Under the pieces are notes generated by a model, which searched no databases, was not told the DNA's origin, and saw only the letters and a list, made by a program, of their open reading frames with translations. DNA of 64,000 nt, taken from contig CALJOK010000021.1 in the NCBI GenBank assembly GCA_937981555.1, forward strand, positions 1 through 64,000, read 5' to 3'. Source of the DNA: an uncultured Saprospiraceae bacterium (GTDB lineage Bacteria; Bacteroidota; Bacteroidia; Chitinophagales; Saprospiraceae). A program made the position numbers and the translations under genes. Positions within the stretch are counted from its first letter, which is position 1. The number at the start of each line of letters is the position of its first letter. This document shows, piece by piece, positions 1 to 14,100 of the stretch.

Positions 1-3000
1 TGCTGGAACTAGATTACAATCAACCGTTACATCTGCAGGAATTCCTGCAAGAATTGGGTCTTGTGTATCTTCAACTGTGATGATTTGAGATTGTGAAATC
101 TCATTTCCACATGCATCAGTTGCTGTCCATGTTCGAGTTAATGTGTAAGAATTTTCACAAGCTCCTGGAGTTAAAATTTCTCCAAATGAAACTAGTGGGT
201 TTGTATCACAATTATCTGTCGCAGTAATATTAGTTGCTATTTGAGGAACAGCATTACACTCAACTGTTACATTAGAAGGTACATCGATCAAAGTAGGATC
301 AGTCGTATCTTCAACTGTAATTGTTTGAGTATGAGAAACTGCTGTTCCACATCCTGCATTCGTAATCCATGTTCTTTCGATTGTGTATCCATTTGCACAA
401 GCTCCATCAATGATCGTTTCAGAGAAATCAACTTGTATAGTTGGTAAACAATCAGATGATGCAGTTACTGTTGCTGCCAATGGAATGTTATCACACTCTA
501 CAGTAATGTCTGTTGGTAGACTTGATAAAACAGGTGCATCAGAAGTTACTGTTAACGTCTGAGTAGCAGAAGCTGTGTTACCACAATTATCTATCGCAGT
601 CCATGTTCGAGTGATAATAAATCCACAACCATCTGCAACTGATGTTTCAGCAAAATCAACATCAACATCTGTATCACAATTATCATTTGCGATTGGTGTT
701 GCTGGTGCTGGTACACTATTACAATCAATTGTTACATCAGCAGGAACTCCTGCGATAGTTGGATCTTGCGTATCTTGAACAGTAATGATTTGACTTTCAG
801 ACGATTCATTTCCACATGCGTCAGTTGCTGTCCAAGTTCGAGTCAAAGTATAAGAATCAGTACAAACTCCAGGTGTAGTTGTTTCATCAAATGAAACTAA
901 AGGATTAGTATCACAATTATCTGTCGCAGTAATGTTAGTTGCAATTGCTGGAACTGCATTACATTCAACGGTAATATTTGTTGGTACATCTACTAAAACT
1001 GGTGCACTTGCATCTCCTACAGAAATCGTTTGCGAAGCAGAAATTGAATTTCCACATGCATCAGTTGCTGTCCATGTTCGAGTAATGATTGTTGCATTAG
1101 CACATGCTCCTGGAGCAGATGTTTCTGTGAAATCAATCGTTACATTAGTATCACAATTATCAGTAGCGGTTACATTTGCCGGAGGCGCAGGAACACTATT
1201 ACAATCTGCTGAAGTATCCGTAGGAATTCCAGCTAAGATTGGTGATTGTGTATCTTGAATTGTAATGTTCTGGATACCAACTGTTTCATTTCCACAGTTA
1301 TCCGTTGCAACCCAAGTTCGAGTTAAGATGTAAGAATTCTCACATGACCCTGGAGTTGTTGTCTCTACAAAACTAATATCTACATCCGTATCACAATCAT
1401 CTGTTGCAGTTGGATTTGCTGGAGCAGGAATGTCGTTACATTCAACTTCAAGGTCAGCAGGTACTCCTACTAAGACTGGTCCAGTTGCATCTCCTACCGT
1501 AATGACTTGAGTTGCTTGTGTTTCATTTCCACAATTATCAGTAGCCGTCCATGTTCTTTTTAAAACATAAGAATCTTCACAAGCTCCATCAATCAACTCT
1601 TCAAAGTATTGAATGTAAACATTTACATCACAATTATCAGTAGCCGTTACAGATCCTGGAGTCGGAGCAGCAGGAACACTATTACAATCTACTTGAGTAT
1701 CAGCAGGAACTCCACTCAAGGTTGGAGGAGTTACATCTGAAACCGTAATATTTTGAGTAGCTACCGTAATATTTCCACAGTTATCTGTTGCTGTCCAAAT
1801 ACGTTTGATCGTATAAGAATCAGCACATCCTCCTGGTTGGATTATTTCACTAAATGTCGCTGCAACATCTGTATCACAATTGTCAGAAACGATGATTGTT
1901 CCAGCCGCTGGTGCAGCAGGTACTTCATCACACTCAGCAATCAAATCAGCAGGTACTCCTGTGATTGTTGGAGGCGTTGTATCTTCAACTGTGATGATTT
2001 GAATTTTCACATCTGTATTTTCACAATTATCTGTTGCAGTATAAGTTCTTACAATCGTATAATTATCAGAACATGATCCAGCGAAAATCTCTTCTTGTAA
2101 CACGATACTTACATCTGTATCACAATTATCCGTTGCTGTAATATCTACTCCAATTACTAATGGTAAAGGAATCGCATCACACTCAACTGTTACCGTTCCA
2201 GGTACTCCTGAAAGGGTTGGATTGGTAGTATCTTGAACTGTTATGATTTGCACTTGAACATCTGTGTTTCCACAATTATCAGTTGCAGTCCATGTTCTTT
2301 CTAAAGTATAATTGTCAGTACAGTCTCCATCAATTTGCACTTCCGCAAATACAATAATAACATCTGCATCACAATTGTCAACTGCAGTTGGAGTTGCTGG
2401 TGCAGGAACTGCATCACACTCAACTGTTACATCAGTAGGTACTCCTGATAGAATTGGATCAGTTGTATCCTGAACAGTAATCACTTGAATTTCTGTCGTT
2501 GTGTTTCCACAATTATCAGTTGCAATCCAAGTTCGAGTCAATGTATAATTATCTAAACAGTTTCCATCAGTTTGAACTTCTGTGAAATCCAAATCAACAT
2601 CTGCATCACAATTATCTGTTGCAACTGGTTGTGCTGGTGCAGGTACTGCATCACATTCAACTGTTACATCAGCAGGTACTCCTGAGATAGTTGGATCTAC
2701 GATATCTTGAACAGTCAAAGTCTGAGTTTGTGAAACTGAATTTCCACAATTATCAGTTGCTGTCCAAGTTCGAGTAATCGTGTAATTATCTGCACAACTT
2801 CCGTCAGTAATATTTTCATCAAAAGAAATCGCAACATCAACATCACAATTATCAGTTGCGGTTGGTTGTGCTGGTGCTGGAATATTATTACAATCAATTA
2901 TTGCATCAGCAGGTACTCCTACTAAAACTGGATCAGTTGTATCTTGAACTTCAATTACTTGAACTTGAATATCTGTGTTTCCACAATTATCCGTAGCAGT

Positions 3001-6000
3001 CCAAGTTCGTGTTAAAGTATAAGTGTCAGGACAAGTTCCGTCCGTTCTTACTTCTTCAAAAGTAATATTAACATCTACATCACAATTATCAGTTGCGGTT
3101 GGTTGTGCTGGTGCAGGTACTGCATCACATTCAACTGTTTCATCAGCAGGTACAGCAACCATAATTGGGTCAGTTGTATCTTGAACTTGAATTACTTGAA
3201 CTTGAACATCTGTGTTTCCACAATTATCTGTCGCAGTCCAAGTTCGAGTTAAAGTATAAGTGTCAAGACAAGTTCCGTCTGTTCTTACTTCTTCAAAAGA
3301 AACATCAACATCAGTATCACAATTATCAGTTGCTGTTGGTTGTGCTGGTGCAGGTACTGCATCACACTCAACAGTTTCATTTGCAGGTACACCTGAAAGA
3401 ACTGGATCAGTTGTATCTTCAACTGTGATGATTTGAACTCCTTCTGTTGTGTTGCCACAATTATCAGTTGCAATCCAAACTCTTATAATAGTATAATTAT
3501 CAGTACAAGATCCTGGTGTAATATTTTCCAAAAATGAAATATCAACATCAGTATCACAATTGTCAGTTGCCGTTGGCGAAGCTGGTAAAGGAATCGCGTC
3601 ACATTCAACTGTCGTATTTGCAGGCACTCCTTGAAGCGCTGGATCAGTTGTATCCTGAACTGTGATTACTTGAACTTGCGTCGTTTCATTTCCACAATTA
3701 TCAGTTGCAATCCAAGTTCGAGTTAAAGTATAATTGTCATCACAAGAACCATCCGTTCTAACTTCAGCATAAGCTAAGTCAACATCTACATCACAATTAT
3801 CAATAGCAGTTGGTTGTGCTGGTGCAGGTACTGCATCACATTCAACTGTTACATTTCCAGGTACACCTTGTAAAGTAGGATCAGTTGTATCTTGAACTGT
3901 AATGATTTGAGTTTCTGAATAATCATTTCCACAAGCATCAGTTGCTGTCCATGTTCTTTCCAAAACATAAGTATCAACACATGCTCCATCTATTCTCACT
4001 TCGTTAAAAGTTACGATTGGATTTGGATCACAATTATCTTCTGCAGTTGGATTTGCCACAGCAGGAACTGCATCACATTCAACGGTTACATTCGCAGGTA
4101 CACCAATCAAAGTTGGATCAGTTGTATCTTGAACGGTGATGTTTTGAATTTGAACATTTTCATTTCCACAGTTGTCTGTAGCTGTCCATGTTCTAATCAT
4201 CGTATAACTATCAGGACATGTTCCTGGAATAATTTCCACTTCAAAAGCAATGTTTACATCTACATCACAATTGTCAGTTGCAGTTGGAGTTGCTGCTGCA
4301 GGAACTGCATCACACTCAACGGTTACATCTGCAGGTACTCCTGCTAAAATTGGATCAGTTGTATCTTGAACTTGAATCACTTGAACTTGTACATCTGTAT
4401 TTCCACAGTTGTCGGTCGCAGTCCAAGTTCTTGTTAAAGTGTAAGTATCTTCACATGCTCCATCTGTTCTTACTTCTTCGTAAGCTATTGTAACATCTGC
4501 ATCACAATTATCAGTTGCTGTTGGAGTTGCTGCTACAGGAACTGCATCACACTCAACTGTTTCATTTGCAGGAACTCCTGCAAGTATTGGATCAGTTGTA
4601 TCTTGAACTGTAATAGTTTGAGTTCCTGAATCTGTGTTGCCACAATTATCAGTTGCTGTCCAAGTTCTTTCTAAAGTATAATTGTCTTCACAATTTCCAT
4701 CTACTCTTACTTCTGCAAAAGTGATTGCCACGTCATCATCACAATTATCATTTGCGAAAGGTGCAGTACTTACTGCAGGAATCGCATCACACTCAACGGT
4801 AACATTCGCAGGAATGTCATATATCGTTGGAGCACTTGTATCTTGAACTGTGATTACTTGAACTTTTGTATCTGTGTTTCCACAGTTGTCCGTTGCAATC
4901 CATGTTCGTGTTAATGTATAAGAATCAACACATTGTCCATCAGTTCTAATTTCGTTAAAAGCAATGTCAACATCTGCATCACAATTATCAATTGCTACTG
5001 GTGTTGCTGCTGCTGGAACTAAATCACATTCAACTGTTACATTCGCAGGTACTCCAATCAACTCAGGATCAGTCGTATCTTGAACAGTAATAATTTGTGT
5101 TTGAGAAACATCATTTCCACAATTATCTGTTGCTGTCCATGTTCTCTCTAATGTGTAATTGTCTTCACAGTTACCATCTATTCTTACTTCTGCAAAAGTA
5201 ATCGCTACATCATCATCACAATTATCATTTGCAAATGGTGCTGTACTTACTGCAGGAACTGCATCACATTCAACAGTTACATTTGCTGGTATATCATAAA
5301 TATTTGGATCAGTAGTATCTTGAACTGTAATCACTTGAACTTGAACATCTGTATTTCCACAGTTGTCTGTTGCTGTCCATGTTCTTGTTAATGTATAAGT
5401 ATCTACACAAACGCCATCTGTTCTAACTTCTACATAATCAATAGTTACATCATCATCACAATTATCATTTGCTTCTGGTGTAGCTGCTGTTGGAACTAAA
5501 TCACACTCAACTGTTACATTCGCAGGTACTCCAATTAATTCTGGATTAGTTGTATCCTGAACTTGAATCACTTGAACTTGAACATCTTCATTTCCACAAT
5601 TATCAGTTGCCGTCCATGTTCGAGTCAAAGTATAAGTATCATCACAGGTTCCATCAGTTCTAACTTCTTCGTATGCAATTGTTACATCTGCATCACAATT
5701 ATCAGTTGCTGTTGGAGTTGCTGCTGCAGGAACTGCATCACACTCAACTGTTTCATCAGCAGGTACTCCTGCTAAAATTGGATCAGTTGTATCTTGAACT
5801 TGAATCACTTGAACTTGTACATCTGTATTTCCACAGTTGTCTGTCGCAGTCCATGTTCTAGTTAAAGTATAAGTATCATCACAAGTTCCATCAGTTCTAA
5901 CTTCTTCGTAAGCAATTGTTACATCTGCATCACAATTATCAGTTGCTGTTGGAGTTGCTGCTGTAGGAACTGCATCACACTCAACTGTTTCATTTGCAGG

Positions 6001-8190
6001 TACTCCTGCAAGAATTGGATCAGTTGTATCTTGAACTGTAATAATCTGAGTTCCTGAATCTGTGTTACCACAATTATCAGTTGCTGTCCAAGTTCTTTCT
6101 AATGTATAATTGTCTTCACAATTTCCATCTACTCTTACTTCTGCAAAAGTGATTGCCACGTCATCATCACAATTATCATTGGCGAAAGGTGCAGTACTTA
6201 CTGCAGGAATCGCATCACACTCAACGGTAACATTCACAGGAATATCATATATCGTTGGAGCACTTGTATCTTGAACTGTGATTACTTGAACTTTTGTATC
6301 TGTATTTCCACAGTTGTCCGTTGCAATCCATGTTCGAGTTAAAGTATAAGAATCAACACATTGTCCATCAGTTCTAACTTCGTTAAAAGCAATGTCAACA
6401 TCTGCATCACAATTATCAATTGCTGCTGGTGTTGCTGGTGCTGGAACTAAATCACACTCAACTGTTACATCAGCAGGTACTCCAATCAACTCAGGATTAG
6501 TTGTATCCTGAACAGTAATAATTTGTGTTTGAGAAACATCGTTTCCACAATTATCTGTTGCTGTCCAAGTTCTCTCTAATGTATAATTGTCTTCACAGTT
6601 ACCATCTACTCTTACTTCTGCAAAAGTAATCGTTACATCATCATCACAATTATCATTTGCAAATGGTGCTGTACTTGGTGCAGGAACTGCATCACATTCA
6701 ACAGTTACATTCGCAGGGATATCATAAATATTTGGATCAGTCGTATCTTGAACTTGAATCACTTGAACTTGTACATCTGTATTTCCACAGTTGTCTGTTG
6801 CTGTCCATGTTCTTGTCAAAGTGTAAGTATCAACACAAGTTCCATCAGTTCTAACTTCTACATAATCAATCGTTACATCATCATCACAATTATCAATTGC
6901 TTCTGGTGTAGCTGCTGTTGGAACTAAATCACACTCAACAGTTACATTCGCAGGTACTCCAATTAATTCTGGATCAGTAGTATCTTGAACTGTAATTACT
7001 TGAACCTGAACATCTGTATTTCCACAGTTGTCTGTCGCAGTCCATGTTCTAGTTAAAGTATAATTATCTGCACAATTACCATCAGTTCTTACTTCTTCGT
7101 AAGCAATGGTTACATCTGCATCACAATTATCAGTTGCTGTTGGATTCGCAGGATTTGGAATCGCATCACACTCAACTGTTTCATTAGCAGGAATTCCTGC
7201 TAACATCGGATCAGTTGTATCTTGAACTGTAATAATTTGAGTTTGTGAAACATTGTTTCCACAATTATCAGTTGCTGTCCAAGTTCTTTCTAATGAATAA
7301 TTATCTGCACAATTACCATCTACTCTTACTTCCGCAAAAGTAATCGTTACATCATCATCACAATTATCATTTGCGAAAGGTGCAGCACTTACTGCAGGAA
7401 TCGCATCACACTCAACTGTTACATTTGCAGGAATATCATAAATGTTTGGATCAGTTGTATCTTGAACTGTAATCACTTGAACTTTTGTATCTGTGTTTCC
7501 ACAGTTGTCCGTTGCAATCCAAGTTCGAGTTAAAGTATAATTATCTGTACAGTTTCCATCAGTTCTAACTTCGTTAAAAGTAATGTCAACATCAACATCA
7601 CAATTATCAATTGCTGCTGGTGTTGCTGGTGCTGGAACTAAATCACACTCAACAACTACATCTGCAGGTACTCCAATCAATTCTGGATCAGAAGTATCTT
7701 GAACAGTAATAGTTTGAGTTTGTGAAATATCATTTCCACAATTATCAGTTGCAGTCCATGTTCTTTCTATTGTATAATTATCTTCGCAGTTACCATCTAT
7801 TCTTACTTCGTTAAAAGTAATTGCAGCATCCACATCACAATTATCAGTTGCTGTTGGAGTTCCAATTGCAGGAATCGCATCACACTCAACTGTCACATCA
7901 GCAGGTACATCAGCCAAAATTGGATCAGTTGTATCTTCAACTGTAATCACTTGAACAGCCGTTGAAACATTTCCACAATTATCTTCTGCAGTCCATGTTC
8001 GAGTTATTGTAAATGTATTGTTTTGACAATCAGCAGTATTACCTGATTGAGTAGATGTTTCTACAAAAGTGATCGTAACATCTGTATCTAAATTATCAGT
8101 TGCAATTGGAGTTGCTGGTGCAGGAATTGCATCACACTCAACTGTAGTATCAACAGGTACTCCTGCAAAAGTTGGTGCTTCATCATCTCT
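1..8190 (-). repeat. 34 tandem HYR-like repeats (about 238 bp each) in the giant gene
   Basis: The DNCGN-coding motif (plus-strand CCACAATTATC and variants) recurs at about 107, 345, 581, 820 and so on to 7972, with a period near 238 bp (about 79 residues). I count 34 copies. Each unit reads roughly DTTDP, then PADVTVECDA, PAPATPTATDNCD, a variable EVRTDG segment, TLTRTWTATDNCGN and VQVITVQ. The paired Cys residues (ECD, DNCD, GxC, DNCGN) suggest Ig-like beta-sandwiches, possibly disulphide-stabilised outside the cell (inference). Neighbouring units differ mainly in the segments after DNCD and after TDG. Confidence 0.9.
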
Positions 8191-11100
8191 CAATCCACCA
8201 TCAATATCAGTAACGATCAACCCACTTGTAATTGTAATATCACCAGTAGCTCCACCATCAAAGTCAGAATCAAAAGCATCATCTCCTTGATTGGCTATAG
8301 TGAAAGCGTAACCAGTAGGAATTGTTGGTAAATCAATTGTCAACAAATATACTCCTGGAATCAATCCGTCAAATTCATATTTTCCATCAGCATCAGTTGT
8401 AGTCGTTGCTTGAACAGCAGCTCCAAATCCATCTGTTCCAAATAGTCTTACCACTACTCCTTCAATTCCTTCTTCTCCTGGACTTTGCATTCCATCTTCA
8501 TTACAATCCAACCAAACGAAATCTCCAATTTTTCCAAACACATAATAACCTGCGTCATAAGTCAAATTAGTTTCGCCTGATTCTAATACTTCAAAATCAG
8601 TCATTCCTGTGATCGGATCAATATCTGAATCCAATGCATCATCACCACCAAGATCTTGGTTAGTAGTTTGATAAACTGGATCAGCTGTAAATGTTAATTT
8701 GTATACACCTGGTACTAAATTATCAAACAAGTACTTTCCATTTGCATCCGTTTGTGTAGTCAAAGTTACTGGAGTATTATTTCCTGTAAATCCTTCTAAC
8801 AATACAGTTACAAATTGAATACCTGGCTCACCAGCTTCCATAATTCCGTTGGCATTAACATCAACGAATGCCATGTCTCCGATCTTAGCAGGCTCATAGT
8901 AACCAGCATCTAAGGTTAAATTTTCTTCTCCACTTTCGATCGTTACAAAATCAGTCATGTTAGTCGTAGGATCAACATCTGAATCTGCTGCATCATTTCC
9001 ACCTTCATTTGGATAAGTTGTTACAAACCCTGTTGGTGTATTAAAAGTCAATTTATAAGTTCCTGGTGCAAGGTCATCAAAAATGTATTTTCCATTTGCA
9101 TCAGTTGTTGTAGTCAAAGTAACAGATGTTCCGTTTCCAGTTGTTCCTGTTAAAGTCACTTCAACATTTTCAATTCCAGCTTCACCTAAGTCCATGATTC
9201 CGTTGGCATTTTTATCAACGAAAACCATGTCTCCAATTTTTCCAGTTTTGAAAAATCCTGCATCATAGGTAGGATTATCTTCTCCACTTTCCAATGTTTC
9301 AAAAACAGTCATTCCTGAAATTGGATCAGCATCTGAATCTAATGTATCATCTCCACCTTCGTTAGCATAAGTTGCTTTGAAATCTGTTGGTGAAGTGAAT
9401 GTCAATTTATAATCTCCTGGAACCAAGTTATCGAAATCGTAATTTCCATTTCCATCTGTAGTTGTTGTCAATGAAACTGTTGTTCCATTTCCAGTTGTTC
9501 CTGTTAAAAGAACTTCTACACCTCCAATTCCTGGCTCACCTGCATCTTGAATACCATTTGCATTTTTATCTTCGAAAACAAAATTTCCAATTTTTGCATA
9601 CTCGTAATATCCAGCGTCCAATGTTTTATTTTCTTCTCCACTTTCGATCGTTACAAACTCAGTCATGTTAGTCGTAGGATCAACATCTGAATCCGCTCCA
9701 TCATCTCCACCTTCATTTGGATAAGTCGTTACAAAACCATTTGGTGTTGCAAAAGTCAACTTATAAGATCCTGGTGCAAGGTCTTCGAAAATATATTTCC
9801 CATCTGCATCAGTTGTTGTAGTTAATGTAACTGTTGTTCCATTTCCAGTTGTTCCTGTTAAAACTACTTGAACATTTGGAATTCCAGCTTCACCTAAGTC
9901 CATGATTCCGTTAGCATTTGTATCAACGAAAACCATGTCTCCGATTTTTCCAGTTTTGAAAAATCCTGCATCATATGTATCATTATCTTCTCCACTTTCC
10001 AATGTTTCAAAAACAGTCATTCCTGTAATTGGATCAGCATCTGAATCTAATGTATCATCTCCACCTTCATTAGCATATGTTGCTTTGAAATCTGTTGGTG
10101 AAGTGAATGTCAATTTATAATCTCCTGGAACTAAATTATCAAAAACATAATTTCCATTTCCATCTGTAGTTGTCGTCAAGGTAACAGGTGTTCCGTTTCC
10201 AGTTGTTCCTGTTAAAAGAACTTCTACACCTCCAATTCCTGGCTCACCTACATCTTGAATACCGTCAGCATTTTTATCTTCGAAAACTAAGTTTCCGATT
10301 TTTGCTAACTCATAGTATCCTGCATCTAATGTTTTGTTTTCTTCTCCACTTTCGATTGTTACAAACTCAGTCATGTTAGTCGTAGGATCAACATCTGAAT
10401 CTGCTGCATCATTTCCACCTTCATTCGGATAAGTCGTTACAAATCCTGTTGGTGTTTCAAAAGTCAATTTATAAGTTCCTGGTGCAAGGTCATCGAAAAT
10501 ATATTTTCCATCTGCATCAGTTGTCGTAGTTAATGTAACCGTTGTTCCGTTTCCAGTTGTTCCAGTTAACGTTACTTCTACATTTGGAATTCCAGGTTCC
10601 CCTAAATCCATGATTCCGTTTCCATTTTTATCAACGAAAACCATATCTCCGATTTTTCCTGATTTGAAAAATCCTGCATCATAGGTAGGATTATCTTCTC
10701 CACTTTCCAATGTTTCAAAAACAGTCATTCCTGTAATTGGATCAGCATCTGAGTCTAATGTATCATCTCCACCTTCATTAGCATAAGTTGCTTTGAAATC
10801 TGTTGGTGAAGTGAAAGTCAATTTATAATCTCCTGGAACTAAATTATCGAAATCGTAATTTCCATTTCCATCAGTAGTTGTCGTTAATGAAACTGTTGTT
10901 CCATTTCCAGTTGTTCCTGTTAAAAGAATTGCTACACCTCCAATTCCTGGCTCACCTGCATCTTGAATACCGTTAGCATTTTTATCTTCGAAAACTAAGT
11001 TTCCGATTTTTGCTAACTCATAATATCCAGCATCATAAGTCAAGTTAGTTTCTCCACTTTCCAATTCTTCAAAGTCAGTCATGTTAGTCGTAGGATCAAC

Positions 11101-14100
11101 ATCTGAATCCGCTCCATCATCTCCACCTTCATTTGGATAAGTCGTTACAAAACCATTTGGTGTTGCAAAAGTCAATTTATAAGATCCTGGTGCAAGGTTA
11201 TCGAAAATATATTTTCCATCTGCATCAGTTGTTGTAGTCAAAGTAACTGGTGTTCCGTTTCCAGTTGTTCCAGTTAAAACTATTGGAACATTTGGAATTC
11301 CAGCTTCACCCAAGTCCATGATTCCGTTGGCATTTGTATCAACGAAAACCATATCTCCGATTTTTCCAGTTTTATAAAAACCAGCATCGTAAGTATCATT
11401 GTCTTCTCCACTTACCAAGTTTTCAAAAACAGTCATTCCTGAAATTGGGTCAGCATCAGAATCTAATGCATCATTTCCTCCTTCGTTAGCATAAGTTGCT
11501 TCATAACCTAAAGGCTTGATGAATGTTAATTTATAATCTCCAGGGGCTAAATTTTCGAAAGAATATTTACCATCTGCGTCAGTCATTTGCGAAGCGAAAA
11601 CAGCTTCTCCATCTGCAGTTGTTCCTGTTAAATTTACGATCACTCCTTCGATACCAGGCTCGCCAGCATCCATAATTCCATTTGCGTTGATGTCTTCGAA
11701 AACCATGTTTCCGATTTTTGCATCACACAAATCAACTATAACTTTTGCACCAGCTACATCCAAAGATCCACAAAGCAAACCGCCACCTTGTTGTAACAAT
11801 GCATTTACATCGAAGCCAGTTGTCGTTCCGATAACTACTGTAGATAAATCTAAGTAGTTAGGATCATTTGCATCAGCAACATATATTAAAGTATGAATCG
11901 TGTAATCACCAGGTGTCAACGCGGTGAAAGTTGGAGTTGAGTTTGTTTCCTCAATCACTAATCCATTTCCTTTAGTCAAAACATAAATCACACTAAAACC
12001 AACTGGCACATTTGCATCGCCATTTGGTGTAGCTGAAATATTTCCATTTCCAGCAGGAGCTAAACAAACAAGTGAATCGTCAATGTCTAACGTTCCAGCT
12101 TGAGGATCTAACTCAACTGTAATAGTTTGAGTTTGAACATCTTGGTTTCCGCAATTATCAGTTGCAGTCCATGTTCGAACTATTTGATAAGAACATCCTT
12201 CGCCGCTAGTTTCTACAAAATCAATAGTTACATTTCCATCACAATTATCTGTTGCCGTTGGATTGGCAACAGCAGGAACTGGAAGTGCATTAACTGTAAG
12301 ACTAGCAGGAATATTTGCTAAAACAGGATTAGTAGTATCCTGAACATTTATTGTTTGAGTGTATGTATCTGTGTTGCCACAATTATCAGTAGCTACCCAA
12401 GTTCGAGTAATTACATAAGTGTCATCAGTACACGCACCATTATTTGTTTTTGTTGAAGTTTCAGAAAAAGTGATGTCAACATTTCCATCGCAATTATCAT
12501 TTGCAGTCAAAGTTGCAGGAGCAGGAACATCATCACACTCAACTGTTGCATTAGCTGGTAGATTTCCTAAAACTGGATCCGTTGTATCTTCAACTGTGAT
12601 TACTTGTTGTTGAATATCTGTGTTTCCACAGTTATCAGTTGCTTTCCAAATTCGAGTTAAAGTGTAAGAGTTACTATTACAACTTCCGTCAGTTGTTTGA
12701 TTAGTTTGCTCCGCAAACTCAATCAAAACATTCGTATCACAATTATCAGAAGCAGTTGGATTTGCTGGTGCTGGAATTGCACTACACTCAACTGTTGCAT
12801 CAGCAGGAATTCCTGCCAACTCTGGAGAAGTTGTATCAATTACCGTTACTACTTGAATAGCTGTGGTGATATTTCCACAAGCATCAGTTGCTGTCCAAGT
12901 TCGGATAACGGTATAATTATCTGTACAAACTCCTAATTGCATTTCTTCATCTAAAGTAATTGTTGCATTAGCATCACAGTTATCAATAATTTGCAAAGTT
13001 GGAGCAGGTTGAAATGCATCACACTCAACTGTTACACTTGCAGGTATATCCAAAATTTCTGGACCTGAAGCATCAATCACAGTCAATACTTGTTCATCAC
13101 TTGAAGTGTTCCCACAATTATCAGTTGCTGTCCAAGTTCGAGTTAAAGTATAATTATTAGGACAGTTACCATCAGTTCTTACTTCAGCAAAAGTAACCGT
13201 AACATCATTATCACAATTATCATTTGCTCCAACCGTAGCTGGTGCAGGTACATCATCACAAAGTACTGTATCATCAGCAGGAGCTGAGATACTTGGATTA
13301 GTTGTATCTTCGATAGTTGCTACTTGAGTGTAAGTAGATTGGTTGCCACAGTTATCTGTTGCAGTCCAAACTCTTGTTAAAGTATAATTATCTGTACAAG
13401 ATAAGTTTGTTCTATATTCTTCATTTAAAATAACAGTTACATCAACATCACAGTTGTCAGTAACTACTGGATTTGGTGGTGTTAAATTATCACTACATTC
13501 CAAAGTTACATCAGGTAAGTTGGCAAACACAGGAGGTGTTTGATCAGCTACCGTAATGATTTGAGTTCCCTGGCGTGTATTACCACAGTTGTCTGTAGCA
13601 ATCCAAATTCTTTCTAATTGATAATTATCATCACAAGTTCCATTAATTCTATTTTCATTAAAACTTACCGAAACATCATCATCGCAATTATCAACTGCAG
13701 TTGGTTGAGCAGGTGCAGGCACCTCATCACATTCCACAGCCATATTCGCAGGTACTCCACTTAGTACAGGTTTAGTAGTATCAACATAAGTTACCATTTG
13801 AGTAGCTGTTCTTTGATTACCACAATCATCTGTTGCAGTCCATACTCTTTCCATTGTGAAATTATCATCACAAAGACCTGGAATCATATTTTCATTAAAT
13901 GAAATATCTAGGTTATTATCACAATCATCAGAGAAAGTAGGTACAGCTATAAGATTTGGATTTTCATCACACTCTACTGTAATATCATTAGGTATGTTAG
14001 TAACGGTAGGAGCTAGATCATCATTAATAGAAATGGTTTGAGTAACTGTAATTAAATTTGGATTGTTAGCACAATCAATTGCTTCAAGGTTTGTAAAAAT

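Noticed and set aside
1-8190. CRISPR-like regular repeats
   Set aside because: The period is about 238 bp, units are diverged throughout and one protein frame stays open, so this is a coding tandem array.
241-14041. Many plus-strand ORFs of 60-110 codons across the giant gene
   Set aside because: They recur with the repeat period, have Leu/Gln/His- or Ser/Ile/Cys-rich low-complexity translations and mirror the minus-strand repeats. They are antisense shadows.
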